Positions 8,345 to 17,329 of a DNA stretch of 64,000 nucleotides are shown one piece after another. Origin of the DNA: an uncultured Flavobacteriia bacterium (GTDB taxonomy: Bacteria; Bacteroidota; Bacteroidia; Flavobacteriales_D; Crocinitomicaceae); contig CALJTX010000020.1 of NCBI GenBank assembly GCA_937975705.1, forward strand, positions 62,001 to 126,000, in the 5' to 3' direction. Position 1 is the stretch's first letter; each line of letters opens with the position of its first letter. The position numbers were made by a program, and so were the translations under genes. The notes beneath the pieces are model-generated. The model was given only the letters and a program-made list of their open reading frames with translations. It did not search any database and was not told the origin of the DNA.

Positions 8345-9295
8345 ATGAATCAGCGCGTAGTGATTTTTATTGACAGTGTTCATCCGGTTTTGGAGGAGCG
8401 ACTCACCAATGCAGGTTATTTGTGTTTGAGACATTATCAAACATCTTTTGAAGACTTAAAAGAAATACTACCACAAGCGGTTGGTTTAGTTATCCGTTCT
8501 CGTTTTACCATCCACGAAGATTTTTTAGCATATTGTCCATCACTTGAATTTATTGCGCGGGCTGGATCTGGTTTAGAAAATATCGATACGCAGCTATGTA
8601 AAACCCGAAACATCAAACTTTATAATTCTCCTGAAGGAAACAGAAATGCTGTAGCCGAACATGCGCTGGGTATGTTGTTGGGTTTATTGAATAAGCTCAA
8701 CAAAGCGGATAAAGAGGTGCGGGCGGGCATTTGGGATCGAGAGGCCAATAGAGGTGAAGAGCTCGACGGCAAAACAATAGGGATCATTGGTTATGGAAAT
8801 AACGGTGCTGCTTTTGCCAAAAAACTGAGAGGTTTTGATGTAAAGGTGATGGCCTATGATAAATACAAAACTGGTTTTGGGGATCATTTTGTGCAGGAAT
8901 GTACAATTGAGGCGATTCAAGAACAGGCAGACGTATTGAGTTTCCATGTTCCACAAAACAGAGAAACCAAACAGCTATTTAACGCAGGGTTTCTTGAAAA
9001 GATGAAAAAACCATTTCACCTTCTCAATCTTTCGCGCGGCAAAATCGTAGAGACCAGCGCGCTCGTGAAAGGCCTTCAAACCGGGCAAATCAAAGGGGCG
9101 GGTTTGGATGTATTGGAATATGAAAAGAAGAGTTTTGAAGCCTTTTTTGACCAAGACATGCCTGCTGATTTTTCTTATCTAGTTCAGGCCGACAACGTCT
9201 ATCTTTCTCCACATGTAGGTGGTTGGACCACAGAAAGTTATGTAAAATTGAGTAGTGTTTTAGCTGACAAAATTTTAGCTGAACAAAACCACTAG
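8345..9295 (+). CDS. D-2-hydroxyacid dehydrogenase, phosphoglycerate dehydrogenase-like
   Basis: An NAD-dependent D-isomer 2-hydroxyacid dehydrogenase of 316 aa without the ACT/ASB regulatory domain of long SerA enzymes. Seen are ARAGSGLENID, the NAD-binding GIIGYGNNGAAFAKKL (a GxGxxG with Asn), LLNLSRGKIV with the substrate Arg, a Glu in GLDVLEYE and the catalytic His in SPHVGGWT. It may catalyse the first step of serine synthesis, but no serC or serB is nearby, so a related hydroxyacid substrate is possible. An upstream TTG (8309) is in frame but falls in the likely promoter region, so the ATG at 8345 is preferred. Its stop shares a CTAG with convergent hslR. Confidence 0.85.
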   Translation: MNQRVVIFIDSVHPVLEERLTNAGYLCLRHYQTSFEDLKEILPQAVGLVIRSRFTIHEDFLAYCPSLEFIARAGSGLENIDTQLCKTRNIKLYNSPEGNRNAVAEHALGMLLGLLNKLNKADKEVRAGIWDREANRGEELDGKTIGIIGYGNNGAAFAKKLRGFDVKVMAYDKYKTGFGDHFVQECTIEAIQEQADVLSFHVPQNRETKQLFNAGFLEKMKKPFHLLNLSRGKIVETSALVKGLQTGQIKGAGLDVLEYEKKSFEAFFDQDMPADFSYLVQADNVYLSPHVGGWTTESYVKLSSVLADKILAEQNH

Positions 9296-9672
9296 TCTTC
9301 TTGCCAATCGTCCATAAACCGGTCGAGTTCGCGCCGGTCTTTTTTGGTGGGTTTTCCGTCGGTGAGGCGGTAATTTCTTTGTGCCTCTTGATATGTTTTG
9401 AGTTTTTCGATTTCTTCCGGCAAAGTAATGTCTAAGATGTAGTCTTTGACAAGCGGTGCGCCTACACGCCGATCTAAGACCTGTAGGACCTTAAATTGGA
9501 AGCGAGCGCTGTGTTTGAGCAGTGTGATCGTTTCACCGACTTTAACTTCTCTAGAAGGCTTAATAGCGGCTTCGTTTATGAGTACTTTTCCTTTTGAGAT
9601 GAGTTCGGTTGCTTGTGAACGCGTTTTAGACAAGCGTACAGCCCAAAGAAATTTATCTAAGCGGGTTTTCAT
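9292..9672 (-). CDS. hslR: S4-domain RNA-binding protein, Hsp15-like
   Basis: A small basic protein (126 aa) with an S4 RNA-binding domain in residues 1-60 (TRLDKFLWAVRLSKTRSQA, then SKGKVLIN) and a charged C-terminal tail (KPTKKDRRELDRFMDD), as in Hsp15. Hsp15 binds stalled 50S subunits carrying a nascent chain and helps to recycle them. The start overlaps the end of the MmcQ/YjbR gene by 20 nt, so it is the last gene of a desaturase-MmcQ-hslR operon. It converges on the dehydrogenase gene with a shared CTAG. Confidence 0.87.
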   Translation of the reverse strand: MKTRLDKFLWAVRLSKTRSQATELISKGKVLINEAAIKPSREVKVGETITLLKHSARFQFKVLQVLDRRVGAPLVKDYILDITLPEEIEKLKTYQEAQRNYRLTDGKPTKKDRRELDRFMDDWQED

Positions 9673-10006
9673 CGCGCACTTTTTTAGGAAGTCCTTTATA
9701 AACTAACTGATAAGAGTGGTCTATTAGTTCTTTGAGAAGGATGTCATCTACGTCGTTGTGGAACTGTACGGTGTTCCAGTGTTTATGACTCATGTGAAAT
9801 CCTGGTTGCACCGCGGCATAGCGCTCTCGAAGCTCTAAAGCGTAATCTGGGTCGCATTTAAGGTTGATAGAAGTACAATCTTCGATATCAACCAATGCAA
9901 ACATTTTACCATACACCTTGAAAACGAGGGTTCGGTTGTCAAAAGGAAAGCAGTCTGTCGAACCTTGTTTGAGTGAACAATAGTGATGGAGTTCCTCAAT
10001 GTTCAT
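9653..10006 (-). CDS. MmcQ/YjbR family protein
   Basis: 117 residues of the MmcQ/YjbR fold (CyaY-like, double-wing DNA-binding type), with the characteristic FPFDNRTLVFKVYGKMFALV, SINLKCDPDYA, PGFHMSHKHWNTV and LIDHSYQLVYKGLPKK segments. Function is not established for most members; some were called DNA-binding from structure only. It is packed between the desaturase (6-nt gap) and hslR (20-nt overlap), which points to co-transcription rather than a functional clue. Confidence 0.87.
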   Translation of the reverse strand: MNIEELHHYCSLKQGSTDCFPFDNRTLVFKVYGKMFALVDIEDCTSINLKCDPDYALELRERYAAVQPGFHMSHKHWNTVQFHNDVDDILLKELIDHSYQLVYKGLPKKVRDENPLR

Positions 10007-10012
10007 AGCTTT

Positions 10013-11116
10013 CTAAGCGATAACAGGGTTTGGTTTACCTAGGTTTTTCAACATTTTGGTGTGCTCAGAAAGCGCCCCTAAAAACGTCTCATAAGAGTGA
10101 TAAGGTAAATTGAAGTCTTTTGCCGTTTGCTCTACAATCTTAGAAATTTTGTTGTAGTGGATATGACAAATTGAAGGGAAGAGGTGGTGCTCAACTTGGT
10201 AATTTAGACCACCTACATACCAAGAGAAAAACTTGGCTTTAGGCGCAAAATTAGCAGTATTGTAAAGTTGGCTAACCGCCCAATCTGCTTCTACAACACC
10301 AGAATCGTTTGGCAATGGAAAAGTAGACGTTGGTACAACGTGTGCTGGTTGGAAGATCATGGCGAGAATGAGCCCACAAATGAACTGCATAATTAAAAAA
10401 CCAAGTACGTTGGTTATCCAACTTGCGCCACCAAAATAGATTGGAAGAAACAAAAGAAGCCCAGTGTAAATTACTTTAAAGAAAATGATTCTGAACATGT
10501 GCTGTCCGAAGGTCACGCCTTGGGCTTCAATTAGCCCTTTTTTCTTGTAACGGAATGCCTGTTGGTAGTCTTTTGTGAGGTACCAGAAAAGGGTCATCAT
10601 GCCATAGAAAAACCAAGCATAAAGATGTTGAAATTTATGGATAGGGTGGTATTCAGAGTGTGGCGAAAAGCGCAACGCAAATAATGGCGGGTCGATGTCT
10701 TCGTCGTGGTCGGTTACGTTGGTGTAAGTGTGGTGTAATACGTTGTGTTGGATACGCCAGTTTCTAGCGCTTCCACCCAAAATAATCATGACATTACTTA
10801 CAAGCGTGTTGATCCATTCCTTTCTAGAATATGCACCGTGGTTGGCATCGTGCATGACTGACAGGCCCACGCCAGCCATTCCAAAGCCCATGACCACCCA
10901 AAGGCCGTAGTAAGCAATGGTTGGCATTTCTTGCCAGAACAAGAAACCATAAGGAACAAGAAATAAGGCGAGCAAAGCAAATGTTTTAAAGACCATTGCT
11001 GCATTTGCTGTTTTGGCAATATTGTTTTCTTTAAAATAGGCGTTTACTCTGGACCTGAGTGTTTTGTAAAACTCAGTGTTGTGTTCTTTAGAGAACTGTA
11101 CGGGGGCGTAACTCAT
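10013..11116 (-). CDS. Membrane fatty acid desaturase (acyl-CoA/acyl-lipid, linoleoyl-CoA desaturase-like)
   Basis: An integral membrane di-iron desaturase of 367 aa. The three histidine boxes are HDANHG (residues 89-94), HNVLHHTYTN (124-133) and, near residue 310, QVEHHLFP; the Gln-leading third box is typical of front-end and DesA3-like desaturases. Four hydrophobic segments sit around residues 42-62, 68-88, 170-190 and 205-250. It introduces a cis double bond in acyl chains, likely for membrane fluidity; regiospecificity cannot be told. No fused cytochrome b5 or ferredoxin reductase domain is present, so the electron donor is separate. It heads the operon with MmcQ and hslR. Confidence 0.92.
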   Translation of the reverse strand: MSYAPVQFSKEHNTEFYKTLRSRVNAYFKENNIAKTANAAMVFKTFALLALFLVPYGFLFWQEMPTIAYYGLWVVMGFGMAGVGLSVMHDANHGAYSRKEWINTLVSNVMIILGGSARNWRIQHNVLHHTYTNVTDHDEDIDPPLFALRFSPHSEYHPIHKFQHLYAWFFYGMMTLFWYLTKDYQQAFRYKKKGLIEAQGVTFGQHMFRIIFFKVIYTGLLLFLPIYFGGASWITNVLGFLIMQFICGLILAMIFQPAHVVPTSTFPLPNDSGVVEADWAVSQLYNTANFAPKAKFFSWYVGGLNYQVEHHLFPSICHIHYNKISKIVEQTAKDFNLPYHSYETFLGALSEHTKMLKNLGKPNPVIA

Positions 11117-11143
11117 TTAGCAGGATTAAAAGTCAAAGTTACG

Positions 11144-11151
11144 CAAATATA
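11144..11151 (-). promoter_or_regulatory. -7 promoter element of the desaturase operon
   Basis: On the minus strand TATATTTG matches TAnnTTTG, 27 nt before the desaturase ATG. A second match, TAACTTTG, lies at 11134-11141, so the start site is uncertain between the two. Confidence 0.45.
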
Positions 11152-11184
11152 AAGATGCAAACCGTATCTACTTATAGAATTCGT

Positions 11185-13023
11185 TTATGACAAGCCTTGA
11201 AGCGAACATAAATCCTTATAAACGCTTTGTTGAGCAAGCAATTCTTCATGTCGCCCGCGCTCTAAAATTTCTCCTTTTGACAGCACAATAATTTGATCGG
11301 CGTTGCGAACAGTAGAAAGCCTGTGGGCAATTACAAAGGAGGTCCTGTTTTGCATTAGTTTTTCTAGTGCTTGTTGAACGAGTGTTTCAGATGCGGTATC
11401 AAGAGCAGAAGTGGCTTCGTCGAGGATGAGTATTGCGGGGTCTTTGTAGACAGCGCGGGCTATAGCAATCCTTTGTTTCTGACCTCCTGAAAGTTTATTT
11501 CCACGCTCACCCAAAATGGTATCATAACCGTTGTCGAGCTCGGTGATGAAGTCATGGGCATTGGCGACTTTTGCCGCAGCCATTATTTTAGCCATATCCG
11601 GGTTTTCATCGCCAAAGGCAATGTTTTGTGCTGCGCTCACATTAAATAATATGGATTCTTGACTCACCACACCGATCAAGTTGCGTAGCGAGGCCAAACT
11701 TATGTCGCGGATATCGACCCCATCAATTTGAATGGCACCACTGGAGACATCGTAAAAGCGCTGCAATAAATCCATCAGAGTAGATTTTCCACTTCCTGAT
11801 TCACCTACAATAGCAACCAAGCTGCCTTTTTTGACAACCCAGTCTATTTGTTGAAGAACGGGTTGTTCTTGATAAAAAAAACCAACTTGTTGAAAGTTTA
11901 TTTCGTTGTCAAAACCTTTGATTTCTATACAGTTGGACTTGTCGGTAACGGCATCAGTTGCATGTAAAAGACTATTGATGCGGTCTTGAGAAGCTTGTGC
12001 TTTGGTCATATTGGCCATGTTGTTGGACACACTTTGGATTGGCCGTAAAAACTGAGAGAAAACAATAATGTAGGTCAAAAAGACTTCGCCGCTCAGGCCA
12101 ATTTGTTCGCCATTTAAAATGAGACGCCCACCAAAATAGACCAAAGCCAACAGCACCGTTGCGCCAAGCGTTTCATTGACCAAAGGGGAGAGGTCTCGCT
12201 TTCTAAAAACCCGCGTGGCCAGTTTTTGGTGTTGGTCGTTTTTTTGTGCAAATGAAGCGGATACGAAGCGGATGGCGTTGAAAGCTTTAATAACCCGAAT
12301 ACCCCCAAGGTTTTCATCCATTGAGGCATATAAAAAACCCAATTGTTCTTGTGTTTTTTGTGCTGTTCGCTTCAAGCTTTTGCCAATTCTAGATATGACA
12401 AAAGCCGAGACAGGCAACAACAACAAGGAAATTAAGGTGAGTTGCGGGCTCATGTAAATGAGTGTCAATAAATTGATGATGATGGCGAGGGGCTCTCGAA
12501 AAATAAGTTCAAGTAAACTCACCACCGCAACTTCAATTTCATTGACATCGCTGTTCATGCGCGCCATGAGGTCGCCTTTTTTTTCGTTGCTATGATAGGC
12601 AAGTGGCAAGCGCAGCGACTTTTCAAATAGTGCACCACGCACGTCGCGCACCACGCACATTCTGAGTTTGGATTGGGTCCAGACGGCACCGTATCTAAAT
12701 ATATTCTTCAGCAAGAAGGCCAGAAAAACACTCACACAAACGAAAAGCAGCGCGCCTTTTGGATCCGCTTTTACCAATGCGTACATTTCATAATTATAGG
12801 AATCTCTGACGTAGTCTACAATGCCGGAAAGGCCGCCTTTAAATTGGGGCGCGGCGACTTCAGCGAGGGTTGCATTGCTTTTAAAAATCAATTGTAAAAC
12901 AGGCACAAACAATACCAAAGACAGCAAATTGAATACAACAAACAGTAAATTGAACAGAATTGTAGCCCAAGCCAGCCCTTTGTACTTAAAGGTGTAGTTG
13001 TATATTTCTTTGTAGTAAGACAT
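11185..13023 (-). CDS. ABC exporter, lipid A/peptide type (MsbA-like), fused TMD-NBD
   Basis: A 612-residue half-transporter: an exporter transmembrane domain with six helices in residues 1-330 and an ATPase domain with Walker A GESGSGKST, signature LSGGQKQRIAIARA, Walker B ILILDEATSALD and the switch His in AHRLSTV. Such homodimers export lipids, lipid A core or drugs; MsbA-type lipid A flipping is plausible but not proven. An in-frame ATG at 13068 exists, but a perfect -7 element (TATCTTTG) lies between it and the ATG at 13023, so the shorter start MSYYKEIYNY is chosen. It is divergent from rbfA. A second exporter of this class is encoded at 25916-27679. Confidence 0.9.
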   Translation of the reverse strand: MSYYKEIYNYTFKYKGLAWATILFNLLFVVFNLLSLVLFVPVLQLIFKSNATLAEVAAPQFKGGLSGIVDYVRDSYNYEMYALVKADPKGALLFVCVSVFLAFLLKNIFRYGAVWTQSKLRMCVVRDVRGALFEKSLRLPLAYHSNEKKGDLMARMNSDVNEIEVAVVSLLELIFREPLAIIINLLTLIYMSPQLTLISLLLLPVSAFVISRIGKSLKRTAQKTQEQLGFLYASMDENLGGIRVIKAFNAIRFVSASFAQKNDQHQKLATRVFRKRDLSPLVNETLGATVLLALVYFGGRLILNGEQIGLSGEVFLTYIIVFSQFLRPIQSVSNNMANMTKAQASQDRINSLLHATDAVTDKSNCIEIKGFDNEINFQQVGFFYQEQPVLQQIDWVVKKGSLVAIVGESGSGKSTLMDLLQRFYDVSSGAIQIDGVDIRDISLASLRNLIGVVSQESILFNVSAAQNIAFGDENPDMAKIMAAAKVANAHDFITELDNGYDTILGERGNKLSGGQKQRIAIARAVYKDPAILILDEATSALDTASETLVQQALEKLMQNRTSFVIAHRLSTVRNADQIIVLSKGEILERGRHEELLAQQSVYKDLCSLQGLS

Positions 13024-13028
13024 TGACA

Positions 13029-13036
13029 CAAAGATA
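13029..13036 (-). promoter_or_regulatory. -7 element of the ABC exporter, 5 nt from its ATG
   Basis: Minus-strand TATCTTTG (TAnnTTTG) ends 5 nt before the ATG at 13023. Transcription would start at or next to the start codon, predicting a leaderless mRNA. Confidence 0.6.
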
Positions 13037-13075
13037 CATTTTTGTTTAGATGGGGACTTCCTCTTCAAGTATTCT

Positions 13076-13083
13076 TACCTTTG
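13076..13083 (+). promoter_or_regulatory. -7 element of rbfA, 4 nt from its ATG
   Basis: TACCTTTG matches TAnnTTTG and ends 4 nt before the rbfA ATG (13088), predicting a leaderless transcript. It is back to back with the exporter promoter. Confidence 0.6.
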
Positions 13084-13087
13084 CAAT

Positions 13088-13423
13088 ATGAGTTCAATTC
13101 GTCAGCAAAAAATAGAAGCCGTTATTCAGGCGGAGCTAGCCGCCTTTTTTCGAAAACAAGCCGCAGAAATTTGTTTGGGAGCAATGGTATCTGTGACCGT
13201 CGTTCGCATTACCTCCGATTTGAGCTTGGCGAGAATTTACCTCAGTATTTTTGCCGGCCCCGAAAAAGAAGTTGTTTTGGAAAACATTCAAGCCAATCGA
13301 GGTAAAATCCGCTTAGAAGTTGGCAAAAGACTCAAAAACCTCCGTAAAATCCCAGATTTGGTTTTTCACATCGACGACTCCCTTGATTACGCACTCAAGA
13401 TTGACGCACTCCTCAAGAACTAA
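13088..13423 (+). CDS. rbfA: 30S ribosome-binding factor A
   Basis: RbfA (111 aa) is a KH-type assembly factor that binds the 30S subunit during late 16S rRNA maturation and cold adaptation. The start SSIRQQKIEAVIQAELAAFF, the strand VSVTVVRITSDLSLARIYLS and the end LRKIPDLVFHIDDSLDYALKID with the family's conserved FxxDxS pattern are clear. The start ATG is 4 nt from a -7 element. Its stop TAA is followed in the same frame, with no gap, by the reading frame of a LolC/E-like permease whose own start codon seems to be ATT four bases further on. Confidence 0.95.
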   Translation: MSSIRQQKIEAVIQAELAAFFRKQAAEICLGAMVSVTVVRITSDLSLARIYLSIFAGPEKEVVLENIQANRGKIRLEVGKRLKNLRKIPDLVFHIDDSLDYALKIDALLKN

Positions 13424-13426
13424 GCG

Positions 13427-14626
13427 ATTAAAACCGCGCTTTACATAGCAAAACGTTACCTTTTTAGTCGTTCGAAACGCTCGATAGTCAGCATTATTTC
13501 AAGAATTTCAGTTGTGGGTATTGCTGTTTGTACAGCGGCAATGGTTATTTTATTGTCGGCATTCAATGGCATCGAGCAAATGATCGCTAAGCTATATACT
13601 TCTTTCGATGCGCCGATTACCATCCAACACCAAAGCAGAAAAACGTTTTTTCTGCGCCAGATAGACCTCGAAAAGCTACAAGCCATCAATGGTGTTGAGG
13701 CGTTTAGCAAAGAACTAGAAGAGTTGGTGGTGCTGCGCAAAAACCAAAGATGGATCAATGCCAACATGCACGCGGTCGATGCAGAATTCGTGAAGCAGGC
13801 AAGGGTCAATCAACACTTGATCAATCAAGTGGGCGCTGGGTATCTCAACAATCCTGGGTTTGTTTTTATTGGCGCCGATGTTTTTTCCAAATTGAAATTA
13901 GGTTTGGGATCCGAACAAAATAATATTCAAATGTATGCACCCAAACGCAGCATGAAAATGAAACTCGGCAAGACGCCATTTCATATCCAATCCACAAATG
14001 TTGCAGGAGCCTTGAATTATAACCAAGAGCTCAACAGCAATGCTTTGCTTTGGGATTACAATACCGCGAGTTTGCTCTTTGACCAAGAGGGCGCAGTGAC
14101 AAGAATTCATGTTTATGTCGACCCGCAATCGGACTTATTGGCTATTCAAGAAAAGATCAAAAACTTAGTGGGTCCCGGTTTCTTGGTGCGCACCCAAATA
14201 GAGAGAAACGAGTTGATATATAAAACAAGCCGCTCGGAGCGCCTGGTGGTTTTTATTATTTTGCTGTTTGTTTTTGTGTTGGCTTCCTTTAATTTAATCG
14301 CTACGCTCACGATGTTGATCCATGAGAAACAAGCCAACTTAAAAATTTTAAAGGCTGTGGGCATGACCTCACAGCATCGTTTTCAAATCTTCTTTTTTGA
14401 AGGTTTATTGCTTTCTTTTTTAGGCATCTCATTTGGTTTGATTTTCGGCTTGATCATCTGTTGGTTTCAGCAATATTTTGGTTGGTTAATTGTGCCCGGG
14501 GCCAACGTGCCCTTTCCAATCGTTTTCAAGGCAAAAGACTTTCTAAGCATTCTATTCGCTTCCAGCGCATTAGCTTTTTTGTTTACTTATTTTCCGGTTA
14601 GATTTTTGCTGCGCAGGACCCGGTAA
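13427..14626 (+). CDS. LolC/LolE-like (FtsX family) ABC permease, probable ATT start
   Basis: A lipoprotein-releasing or MacB/FtsX-type permease with an N-terminal helix, a large periplasmic domain (residues about 60-260) and three C-terminal helices; LIATLTMLIHEKQANLKILKAVGM is the FtsX signature. Conventional start codons give only GTG at 13514, which would cut the conserved N-terminus. Reading upstream in frame gives KTALYIAKRYLFSRSKRS, exactly what this family has before the first helix, and the frame is closed 5' by the rbfA stop. The only start-like codon is ATT at 13427 (followed by AAAACC, so one base from ATG-AAA-ACC). Either a rare AUU initiation, or a sequence error. From ATT it has 399 aa. 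The ATPase partner (LolD) is not nearby. Confidence 0.8.
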   Translation: MKTALYIAKRYLFSRSKRSIVSIISRISVVGIAVCTAAMVILLSAFNGIEQMIAKLYTSFDAPITIQHQSRKTFFLRQIDLEKLQAINGVEAFSKELEELVVLRKNQRWINANMHAVDAEFVKQARVNQHLINQVGAGYLNNPGFVFIGADVFSKLKLGLGSEQNNIQMYAPKRSMKMKLGKTPFHIQSTNVAGALNYNQELNSNALLWDYNTASLLFDQEGAVTRIHVYVDPQSDLLAIQEKIKNLVGPGFLVRTQIERNELIYKTSRSERLVVFIILLFVFVLASFNLIATLTMLIHEKQANLKILKAVGMTSQHRFQIFFFEGLLLSFLGISFGLIFGLIICWFQQYFGWLIVPGANVPFPIVFKAKDFLSILFASSALAFLFTYFPVRFLLRRTR

Positions 14627-16213
<1,587 letters not shown>

Positions 16214-16215
16214 TC

Positions 16216-16485
16216 ATGATATTAGAAATCATCACACCAGAAGCAAGCCTTTACAAAGGAGAGGTAAACAGCGTTAGTTTACCTGGCCTAGATGGTGTTT
16301 TCCAAGTCCTTAACAACCACGCCCCAATTATTTCTTCATTGAAAAAAGGGGAGTTGTGTTTCGAAACGACTCAAACCGTTGAACCGAACGACCACCTTGC
16401 TGTTTCTGGCAATACAGTGCGCGTTCAAATCAAAGGTGGTGTAGCTGAGCTCAACAACCAAAAGCTAATTATTTTAGCTGATTAA
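16216..16485 (+). CDS. atpC: F1Fo ATP synthase subunit epsilon (short form)
   Basis: The epsilon subunit of F1, 2 nt after atpD. Residues 1-85 form the N-terminal beta-sandwich domain (LEIITPEASLYKGEVNSVSLPG, DGVFQVLNNHAPIISSLKKGE). At 89 aa it lacks the C-terminal two-helix hairpin that in E. coli-type epsilon (about 138 aa) inhibits ATP hydrolysis, as is usual in Flavobacteriia, so epsilon-mediated inhibition is not expected. A stem-loop terminator follows. Confidence 0.95.
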   Translation: MILEIITPEASLYKGEVNSVSLPGLDGVFQVLNNHAPIISSLKKGELCFETTQTVEPNDHLAVSGNTVRVQIKGGVAELNNQKLIILAD

Positions 16486-16505
16486 CATAAACAAATCATT
16501 ACACT

Positions 16506-16537
16506 AAAAGGGATTGGTCTGACCACTCCCTTTTTTT
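16506..16537 (+). terminator. Rho-independent terminator after atpC
   Basis: A stem of about 13 bp with one mismatch (AAAGGGATTGGTC against GACCACTCCCTTT, loop of one or two bases) followed by seven T residues. Confidence 0.75.
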
Positions 16538-16579
16538 ATGAAATTCTCAGCAAAAGATTGCGTATTTTCGTTTGACTAA

Positions 16580-17329
16580 ATGAGTACACTAGAAAACCTT
16601 GACCTTCAAAAGATTCCACGCCACGTTGCTTTCATCATGGATGGCAATGGGCGTTGGGCTAAAAACCAAGGGCAGCATCGCTTATTTGGACATGCTGCGG
16701 GCGTAGAATCTGTTAAAGAAGTCATCAAAACCGCTCGTGAACTTGGTGTTTCCTATTTAACCATGTATGCTTTTTCTACTGAAAATTGGGCGCGTCCTAG
16801 TGATGAAGTGGAGGGCCTCATGAATTTATTGGTAGATGCGATTACCAACGAAGTAGATGAAATGCACGCAAATGGCGTACGATTACACACCATCGGCGAC
16901 ATCCAAGGTTTGCCTGGCAACTGTTATCAGTCTTTGGTTTCTGCTATGGAACGCACCAAAGACAACACGTCGCTAAACCTTATTTTAGCACTAAATTATT
17001 CTGCACGCCAAGAAATACTCAAAGCGGCTTTGGTTGCGCATCAGCTGATAGCTGAAGGCAAATTGTCTACCGAGGCACTCGATGAGCAAACTTTTTCAGG
17101 TTTATTGTACACTCAAGACATACCAGATCCAGAATTACTGATTCGCACGAGTGGAGAATGTCGCATCAGTAACTTTTTGCTTTGGCAATTGTCTTACACA
17201 GAGTTGCTTTTCACAGACACGCACTGGCCCGACTTTCGCCGCGAAGCATTTATAGATGCAATTGCAGCATTTCAGAAGCGGGAGAGGCGTTTTGGGATGG
17301 TATCTGAACAAATTCAAACCAATAAATGA
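16580..17329 (+). CDS. uppS: Isoprenyl transferase (undecaprenyl diphosphate synthase)
   Basis: A cis-prenyltransferase (249 aa) making undecaprenyl diphosphate, the lipid carrier for peptidoglycan and surface glycans. Motifs are VAFIMDGNGRWA with the catalytic Asp, GHAAGVESVKEV, TMYAFSTENWARP and, near the end, LLIRTSGECRISNFLLWQL, where the usual Asp after Gly is conserved in position as Glu. The stop overlaps the bamA start by 4 nt (ATGA). It leads the envelope biogenesis cluster uppS-bamA-skp-skp-murI. A variant -7 element TATTTTCG lies 9 nt upstream of its ATG (16563-16570). Confidence 0.96.
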   Translation: MSTLENLDLQKIPRHVAFIMDGNGRWAKNQGQHRLFGHAAGVESVKEVIKTARELGVSYLTMYAFSTENWARPSDEVEGLMNLLVDAITNEVDEMHANGVRLHTIGDIQGLPGNCYQSLVSAMERTKDNTSLNLILALNYSARQEILKAALVAHQLIAEGKLSTEALDEQTFSGLLYTQDIPDPELLIRTSGECRISNFLLWQLSYTELLFTDTHWPDFRREAFIDAIAAFQKRERRFGMVSEQIQTNK

